This document shows, one piece after another, positions 56,325-64,000 of a stretch of 64,000 bases of DNA. A program made the translations under genes and the position numbers. The DNA is from Adineta steineri (lineage: Eukaryota > Rotifera > Eurotatoria > Adinetida > Adinetidae), in the NCBI GenBank assembly GCA_905250115.1, contig CAJNOI010000103.1, positions 234,280-298,279 of the forward strand, written 5' to 3'. Position 1 is the stretch's first letter, and the number at the start of each line of letters is the position of its first letter. Under the pieces are notes generated by a model, which ran no database searches, was not told the DNA's origin, and saw only the letters and a list, made by a program, of their open reading frames with translations.

Positions 56325-59300
56325 ATGAATACAATCACGGCGGCTACTACTAGCAGTTCAAAAGGTAAGGATTCACAAAAAAAAATGAAATAAATGATGA
56401 ATATGAACAAATTATTGAGACAAACATATATATATATATATGCTCACGTATTCAAGCGTTTTCCAAAGAGAAGATGTATACAATATACAATGTTATTGTA
56501 CTATCCATATAATAGTTCAAAGTATCTTAAGCGATAATATTCAAACGATGAAATTTGAAAATTTCATGCGAGAGAAATGACATTTTGTAATTTGCGTGGA
56601 TGACTACTGGCGCCCTCTATTCAACTGGTAAAACGTATCCGAAGCGGGATCAGTGATATTATCAATTGCTCCGGTTATACAATACTGAAAAGAACGAACT
56701 TTTACAGTTTATTTATAATACAGAGAAAGATAATTAGATGATTCATGGAATTCTGAACACACTGTTTGACTTTAATGAGAGTAAACAGTATTGATGATTA
56801 CGAGATTTTAATTAGGTATTACTTGTATATATATCAAATGACAGATGGGATTCAGAAGATTCTACTTGCATAGTTATAGTAAAAAACTAAGAGCGATGAC
56901 AATAAGAGAGTGTGATATATATTTATTAGTTTATCTGTATTAGAGATGTCGCATATCTGATTTAAGTATTTCACTGTTTGAATTATTACATATAATTCAA
57001 TCGTTACAGTTCATGCGCATAAGTAAATAATAATATCAGATATATGTATGTGGCGGAAATAATAGTGATCTATCAATATTTTTAATCTAATTAAAATATC
57101 AGACTAAGCCATTTATATCAATAACTATCTGTACAGATTTTATTCTTCATGTCACCTTTCAGCTTCTGTCCGATACAATATAGGTTCTTTTATCTACTGA
57201 TTTTTTCGTATCAGCATTCACATTCAAATTTATTATAGCTACTATAATCTCAGTATTGTCTCAAATTTGTTTTTTACAAATGCAAATATTTTAATTATAA
57301 TTTTTTGAATTGTAGGTCCACCAGACGACAATCGTATAGTTGATGAAAGCAGCATTAAAGACACAAATTCGTCGAGTTATTTACAGTAAAGTTTCATCCC
57401 GTTAAAGGGGTATATATAACATGAAAAGAATTGTTTTATTTCAGAGATGATGAAGATGATCCATTTACATTTCGCAGTCGAAAATCATATCCACAACGAG
57501 TTAATCGACCCAAATTGAATTATCGTGATTTAGACCGTGGCATGTATGATGCACATGAACTTCGACAATCTTTGTGGGCACTTGGTGGACCAGGAGCATT
57601 ACATAAAACTAGTCCAGTTAGTAAAAATAATACAAATTATAGTGATGATGAAGATGAAGAAGATATGACTGTTGATGATGAAACTGATGATATATTAAAT
57701 GAACAAAAAAATAAATCTAATGATGATGTTGATCAGAAACATCGTCGTCTTTGGTGTATATGTAAGAAACCATGGGATCATTCAAGGCTTATGCTTCGAT
57801 GTGATTCATGTGCTAATTGGTATCATGGAGATTGGTAAAGGAACTTTTTTTAATTAAAATTTTATTCGATTAATAATAATTTAATTTAATTTAGCATTGG
57901 TGTAACCAAAGAGCAAGCCAGAGTGCTTGATATGAATGGTGATCAATTTGTTTGTCCACCTTGCCAAGGTATGCTAGATTATTAAACATTAACTCATTTC
58001 TAATAATTAATAAATCTATTAAAAATGTCGCCTGAATCTTTTTCTATTGTATGCTTATATCTTTGTAGTAATAACGGTAAGTCCAGGAATGAAACCTGGA
58101 CGATCATCTGATGAATCAATATTGATTAAACGAAAACGTATAGACGCTGTGTCACCAAGTGATCGTAAAGTTAATGAAAGAAATGGAAATCTAGCTTCAA
58201 TCAAACATTTAACACATTCTGAACCTTCCAAACGACCTAAAACAGGAATCTTCTTTCAACGTGATTCATCAACAGTAAATATATAATTTTTATTTTCATT
58301 TCATCAAAATAATCGTCTCGTTCGCAGGAGCCACAAATTCATTGTATTGTACATGGTTGTTCTAACTGGGCAAAATCCGGTTGGGTATATTGTTCATCTG
58401 CTTGTATTCGCCGTCATATTAATGATACATTACAAGCAATTCAACGAAGCAAAGGAGCAGTATGTTATTTTTTCAAAAAAACAAATTTTTTTTTATTAAT
58501 TTTTTTCTTACTTTATATAATAGGATAATGAAAATCCGCCATCTCGTGAAGATATTTTATTATATGAAAATCGAACAAAAAAAGTTCTTGATAGAAAATT
58601 AGTTCCTAAAGTTGAAGATTTATGTACGTGGATAAATCATAATCCATCCTATGAAATAGTTAAACCAGCTTTGAAACAATCAATATTATTAACAGCTAAT
58701 GAATCTAAATCAGCTTTACAACCAGGTTTAGTACGTTCATCATCTATTATTGCACCTAAAACTCCTACAACACCGAATTCAACTAAACCAAAACTTTCAT
58801 GGGCACCAGTTGCACCGAATACAAAACCAATACCAATAAAAAAAGCACCAGTTCAAGTTGGAAGACAAACAAGTAATACATCAGCATCATCTACTGTTCA
58901 AAATTATGCCGATATTCGAATGAAAGTTCCTCAAGCTTTATATGATAAATTAATTGCAAGGTAAATAAATCTTTTGTTTTATTTTATCTAATTATTTCAT
59001 ATGTCTAATTGTATATAGATTAGAAAAAAGTGGTGAAAAACTAATGTCAAATGATGATATGCGAATACTTGTTGATAAAATAGAAGAAGAAATGTATCGT
59101 GTTTATGGTAAAGTTGATAATTCATATAAAAATAAATTTCGTTCATTATTGGCAAATATTAGTAATATGAATAATAGCGTAAATAAAGATTTTTGAAATG
59201 TTCTTTATTCTATATTAAATTATTTTTTATTTAGTTTTTTTATAAACATATTCTTTCAAAAGAAGTTACAGCTAAACAAATTGTTGCAATGAAACCTGAA

Positions 59301-62008
59301 GATATGTTACCACCAGGTACAAAAACAAAATTTCTTTTTATTTAGAAAATAAATATAAACTTTTTTTCTAGAGGAAAAAGAAAAACGTAAAGATGAATTT
59401 GAAAAAGAAGTTCAAATGATTATGAAAGCTGAAGAACAATCAGCTGAGGAAATGGCAAGACGTGCTAGAACAAAAAATACTCGACAAGGTATTGTTGATA
59501 ATGATTCAGTGTTACCTATGTTTAAAAATGTAAGATATTTGTTTTCGAAAAAAAATAAAGTTATAATCTTATTTTATTTAAAGAATGAACAAAAAGTAAT
59601 TGAAGAAAAAAATCCTGAACGTAATGAATCAAAATCTATTGAAACATCTAAAACAACTACAGAAGTAAAAAAGAATACAAATTCAAAACCTATTGTCAAA
59701 TCAAAGAAACCAATCACTTCTACTACTGGACAAAAATCATCTACTATAAATTCTAAACCTAAAGTTCAAACAACGATTTCTAAAACTGATACAACATCTT
59801 CACATGGTAAACATACATTTGATATTAATTGCTCAATATGTACGAATTCAACAGCACTAAAAATAGCATCTCCAAAAGCATCTACATCGATTCCTACTGG
59901 TAAATTACGTAAGAGATTAGAGATAAATAGTTTCTACTTCGGAATCAGAAAGAAATAGATTTGTTTAATGAAACAGCAATCTTTTATTCCCATTGGAATG
60001 AAGCTGTCTATCTATGAAAGAGATCAATGAAATTGTTTCTTGATAGTTTAACGTCAAATCTAGTTAGTTGAATATATCCAACACTGATTAATAATAGTAC
60101 TCCATAAAATCTCAGTAAACTGATCTATGTATTATGAGCTTTGATAAAACAATTATAGTGTTATTACCTGGAAAATACAGTAATGTTCATAGCGAGTTAA
60201 TATACCTCATTTATCATATTATATATGTTGAAAACAAGTTTATTGTTCTAAGTTAAATATGTATTGTATTTTTATTTTTAGAAATTCCAGAAATTATTCC
60301 TCAACCTACTGAATCATTACCAATTAAGTCTTCAGATGATCTTCCAAATCTTCCAGTAATATCACCACCACCTCGTATCGAATCAAATGAAGTATCAAAT
60401 GCTACATTTCAACCAGTTGATCTCGATAATGATTATATTGAACCAGAAAGTCCAACAGGCATTGATGCTTTACTTTACGATGATGATGATGATTTAAATA
60501 ATATGCATAGTCATTCTCGACATGCAACAACACTTCAACATGTAGATTCACCCGGTGATAATAATGATTATTTCCCACCAGTACAACCATCAGTTCGCGA
60601 TGATTACAATCCTCTAGCTGCATCCAAACCTAAAACTGATACACCATCGATGTAAATTAAATCATTTTTCTTATTCATTATTATTTTTTTATCTTTTTCT
60701 TCTTTATTAGGTATCAACCAACACCTATTGCTCGTTCATCAAGTATACCAAATCAATGGCGTGGTGTTATACTTACACCTGATGCTAAAATTCCATGTCA
60801 ATCTCTCCGTATATACGGAGAAGGTGAATATCTTATTGGTGACATTCCAGAACAACTTGGTATTCTTGGACGACTTCGACTCGGTGATCTTTGGGAATAT
60901 ATTCGTGATTCAATTGCTGTTCGTGATGTAATTATTTTAACACTTACACCATTAAATAATAATGATAATAATGCATTTTTACGATATGTTGATACAATGC
61001 GTACATCAGGACGAGCTGCAGTTATTAATAAACGAACAGAACCATCAATTATTCGTGATATGTATGTTTTACCAGCTGATCTAAAAGATTGTTCATCTAA
61101 TGTTATATCAACATTTTCTCTATCAACGAATATTGATTCAAAACAATTATTTCTCATTGTTGTTGGATCAGGAAAAAAATCAACAAAATCTTTAAATCGT
61201 CCAAATGAAAGTCATTCATCGAGTAATTTAACTTATAAACCTGTTTCATTGCAAGATTCAACAGCAATACGAGATCCTCGATTACTTAGAAATAAAGATC
61301 CACGATTGACTGGACAGAATGGTCCAGAAATAACTACAAACGATAATACTATTTCTTCAATACCACAGATACCAAACACCAATAGTACGAAATCAATGTC
61401 AAATCAAAAGTAAGTAAGGATGTGGGTAAGAGATGAACGCCCACACCATCAAGATGACATTTTAATCGAATTGAAAAACTATACGAATACTTTTGTTTAG
61501 ATCTACTGAAGATTTATTCAAATTAACATCTGAATCTTTTGAACGTATTCGTCACTCAAAATCAGCTGATGCTATTCATTCAATAGTTATGTCTACTTTG
61601 GAAATTTTAAAATCTAATGGACGTGAAGATTTATGTACAAAATTTACTAATGATCTTCATACTAAAATGTCCGAATGGCAAAAATTAAAAGAAACTAATT
61701 CGAATAGACCTGTTACAGCAGACGATAATTTAAATGAAGAAAATATGGAAGTTGATGATGAACAAGATGATAAACTTAAAAGACAATTATCTGAAAGTGA
61801 ATATAATGATGTTGATTATCGGTTTCTTGGTCAAGATACAGATCATCGTATGACAACAAGTAGTGTACCTGAAAATGAACAATCCAAAGATGTAACAACG
61901 AAATCACCTTTTTCAGATGTATTTTCAGCTCATCGTGATGCTGATGATCGATCAATGAAATCAAATTTAACAAAAGAAGAACGAGAGAAGAAAAATAATG
62001 ATTATTAG
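56325..62008 (+). CDS. PHD, TFIIS-central and SPOC domain protein (DIDO1/PHF3 class)
   Basis: Fourteen exons join in one frame to 1213 aa: 56325-56364, 57316-57385, 57445-57834, 57895-57968, 58069-58274, 58328-58459, 58524-58960, 59019-59178, 59235-59316, 59372-59529, 59584-59899, 60282-60651, 60711-61409, 61501-62008. The PHD finger is at about 138-191 (WCICKKPWDHSRLMLRCDSC, NWYHGDC; the last Cys is completed across a splice). A second Cys cluster lies at 262-304 (IVHGCSNWAKSGWVYCSSAC). The TFIIS central domain is at about 430-560 (VPQALYDKLIAR, ILVDKIEEEMYRVYG, KNKFRSLLANISN). The SPOC domain is at about 815-925 (WRGVILTPDAKIPCQSLRIY, LGILGRLRLGDLWEYIRD). In animals such proteins bind H3K4me3 and the phosphorylated RNA polymerase II tail. 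The first intron is 951 bp. Poly(A) signals AATAAAG are near 62126 and 62207. Confidence 0.92.
61418..61451. repeat. Telomere-like hairpin inside an intron
   Basis: GGATGTGGGTAAGAGATGAA then CGCCCACACCATC, in the 91-bp intron 61410-61500 of the PHD-SPOC gene, starting eight bases into the intron. Confidence 0.5.
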
Positions 62009-62793
62009 TAAAGGAATTCCGATTTTCGTACAGATGGTGTTAAAATAACATTACTACGATGAACCTATGCGAGGTCTACTCGACCATTATTTGTTTTTTT
62101 TTAACGTTGGATTGTTTTTTTTCGAAATAAAGAAAGAATATTGTGAATATGAAACAAAAAACAAGAGACTTTTTCTTTTTGAAATGTTTTGTTAAATCAT
62201 TGTAAAAATAAAGTTTTTCTTTTTGTGATCTATAAAATCATTATTATTAGAAACAAATTTTATTACAACTGTTGTTATTGAATGAAGGTTAAGATCTATT
62301 TATATAGTTTTATAAATGCAACAAGTGTCTTTATTTGTTTATATGTTATCATCTATCTAGTGACTGGGTATATCACATTAGTAAGTAAAATCATATCTTG
62401 TAGATAAAAAAAGACATAAAAGTGAATATGAAAAGAAGCTAGTGATTTTTTTTCTTCAAGTCTTTCTATTATTCAATATAATAGTAAATAAATTCGATGT
62501 TTTTATGAAATAATTTGTTAATATTGAGTACGAATGTATTGCACCGTTATAAAGTTGTAACATAGTAATTAAGAAATGAACAAATGTACTCAATTATATT
62601 CCCATCGATATACTATTTTTTTCCATGAGAGGAACCCTTCGCAATTGATTCGGATACACTATAAATATAATGTACTGAATTATCTTTTTCTTCTAATCAG
62701 TTTTATTTCAAGCAAAACAAACTACACACTAAACAAAGGAAATGAATTTTATCAAATAAGCCTAGAAAAAGAGAAGCTTGATTGTATAATTAT
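62009..62793. other. 3' region, no gene seen
   Basis: About 785 bp, AT-rich, with the 3' UTR and poly(A) signals of the PHD-SPOC gene near its start. Confidence 0.4.
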
Positions 62794-63181
62794 TTAACGA
62801 AGATGCATCATCATGAATTCTTCTTTCGTTTCATATCCATCCCAAATACCTTTGGATTCAGTTTTTTTNNNNNNNNNNNNNNNNNNNNNNNNNNNNNNNN
62901 NNNNNNNNNNNNNNNNNNNNNNNNNNNNNNNNNNNNNNNNNNNNNNNNNNNNNNNNNNNNNNNNNNNNTTTTTTTCGGGATGGTTTTATATTTAATTGTA
63001 TAACCAATATTAGGTGATACTGAACGTGATGATGTCGATGCTGTTGATGATGAATCATTCGATTCGGAATTTGCTAATGAATTATTGTTTGGATTAATAT
63101 GTCTAAATAATGATATATAAATATTTAGAATTAATAAAGATAAGATCTTCTTTACTTGAGCATAGAACCAATATCAGCCAT
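62794..63181 (-). CDS. Small Ser-rich protein, interrupted by an assembly gap
   Basis: Exon 1 (63181-63156) encodes MADIGSMLK; a 53-bp GT-AG intron joins it in frame to exon 2 (63102 downwards), which reads HINPNNNSLANSESNDSSST and SVSPNIGYTIKYKTIPKK up to the 100-N gap at 62869-62968. On the far side a compatible minus frame reads KTESKGIWDGYETKEEF then MMMHLR and a TAA at 62794-62796. If the gap hides little sequence the product is roughly 75-110 aa. No family is recognised. The poly-A/poly-T at both gap edges would encode Lys and makes a mis-sized gap plausible. Confidence 0.5.
62869..62968. other. Assembly gap of 100 N
   Basis: Exactly 100 N between two poly-T runs on the plus strand; it splits a likely coding exon. 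Confidence 0.95.
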
Positions 63182-63286
63182 GACTATGATATTATAATCA
63201 ATTGTGAAATAATTTAAAATAATATTGATGGAAATTATCGTTAGAAAGATGGAAGAAAAATGGACGATTAAGGATGAAATATAAAA

Positions 63287-63440
63287 CTAATCTTTGATTA
63301 CGGCTTTACCAGCTGATGATGCAGGTTGCTACAATAAAAGACAAGAATATTTTTAAAAATAAATAAAATCAATATATATATTCACTTACATTTTTCCAAG
63401 TTTTACGAACTGGTTTACTTAAATGTTTTATGGATGACAT
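63287..63440 (-). CDS. Possible 30-aa two-exon gene
   Basis: Exon 63440-63390 (ATG, 17 codons: MSSIKHLSKPVRKTWKN) and exon 63328-63287 (QPASSAGKAVIKD then TAG) are joined by a 61-bp GT-AG intron with GTAAGT and a TTGTAG acceptor. The joined peptide is basic. It may be a microprotein, or a 5' exon pair of the next minus-strand gene, which starts about 100 bp further along. The evidence is only the good splice signals and clean frame. Confidence 0.35.
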
Positions 63441-63904
63441 TCATACATTAAAATACTTATAACTAAATGAATATTCTATTTATATATATATAGTATTCTT
63501 CGTTAAAATATATCTTACACAAAAAAAGAGTAGGTAATCAGTTATATATATTTAATACGATAAAGAATTAATATGTATGATAGGTATGTACGTGTTAGAC
63601 CAATGATAAATCAAATGACTATATGTTACGTTTTTCTTTCTCTATATAAACAGAGTCAAGTAGAATTCAGTTCAAAATGTAAAGAATATGTTTTAAAAAA
63701 AAGATAGATAAGGAATCGCGGTAAATCAATATGCACATGTCACTTATTACATTATATTTTATCATGCAGTGAACATGTGATATGATAGAAGACAGTGCAT
63801 GATTATTTGTATACTTAATTGTTCGTTCTTCTCTTCATTACTTTTAAAAACAATATCATTTATTCTTCGATTGAATACAAATACAATCTTTTATTTAACA
63901 ACTG
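63441..63904. other. Upstream AT-rich region, no gene seen
   Basis: About 460 bp with TATATA runs near 63480 and 63550 that could be promoters for the minus-strand genes. Confidence 0.35.
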
Positions 63905-64000
63905 AATCACCGCTAGTCTTTACCCGGGCACCCGGAGAAAAGAAACTAGTAGTTACCATGATGTGCACTACTCTCAGGAGTGGCGCGACCGGGGGTGTAA
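63905..64000. other. Abrupt GC-rich segment, possible mobile-element edge
   Basis: From about 63905 composition changes sharply (ACCCGGGCACCCGGAG, AGGAGTGGCGCGACCGGGGG). No frame is long enough to interpret. It may be the end of a mobile element continuing beyond the window. Confidence 0.4.

Overview
The window looks like nuclear DNA of a small metazoan, most likely a bdelloid rotifer of the Adineta/Rotaria type. The evidence is an AT-rich background, very short introns (mostly 47-66 bp), F-box and one-repeat-per-exon LRR families, animal genes (two-pore K+ channel, GPCR, CstF-64, Y-box protein, PHD-TFIIS-SPOC protein), a bacterial-looking muralytic domain carried in an intron-containing secreted gene, and many GTGTGG-rich tracts resembling the TGTGGG telomere repeat reported for Adineta. 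The species cannot be fixed from the sequence alone. Exon joins below were checked by reading phase and splice dinucleotides by hand.

Layout. 1-12 kb: the 3' tail of a + gene; a type I membrane protein (-, 3004-5110); a four-TM claudin-like protein (+, 5845-6444); a helical unknown (-, 7143-7625); a TWiK-type K2P channel (-, 7890-9490); a nine-exon Y-box protein with RGG tail (-, 10259-11836). 12-19 kb: gene-poor, holding a 918-bp inverted-repeat element (14215-15132) and decayed copies of an unrecognised domain and of an F-box-type family. 19.6-27.3 kb: two related F-box genes flank a long LRR gene with 22 recognisable exons. 27.3-31 kb: a 908-bp hAT-like non-autonomous element, an intronless rhodopsin-like GPCR and a short tandem repeat. 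31-34 kb: two broken CWC22 fragments facing opposite ways, interrupted by repeats. 35.2-36.1 kb: secreted Cys-rich plus lysozyme-like gene. 37-40 kb: TPR-SET protein (-).

40-49 kb: AT-rich and gene-poor, with a 107-bp foldback, a 100-N gap, a satellite of about 92-bp units that partly form dimers, and a small secreted-peptide gene at its edge (-, 45575-45838). 49-62 kb: a two-TM protein (+), a 450-aa disordered protein (+), CstF-64 (-, 54509-55568) and a 1213-aa PHD/TFS2M/SPOC protein of the DIDO1/PHF3 class (+, 14 exons, 56325-62008). 62.8-63.5 kb: a gap-interrupted small gene and a possible 30-aa two-exon gene (both -). The last 100 bases turn abruptly GC-rich and may be the edge of a mobile element.

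Functional themes are scattered, as expected of an animal genome: RNA processing (CstF-64, Y-box, CWC22 fragments), chromatin/transcription (SET, PHD-SPOC), membrane proteins (K2P, GPCR, claudin-like), and recognition or defence-type families (F-box, LRR, muralytic enzyme). The genes do not form an operon-like unit.
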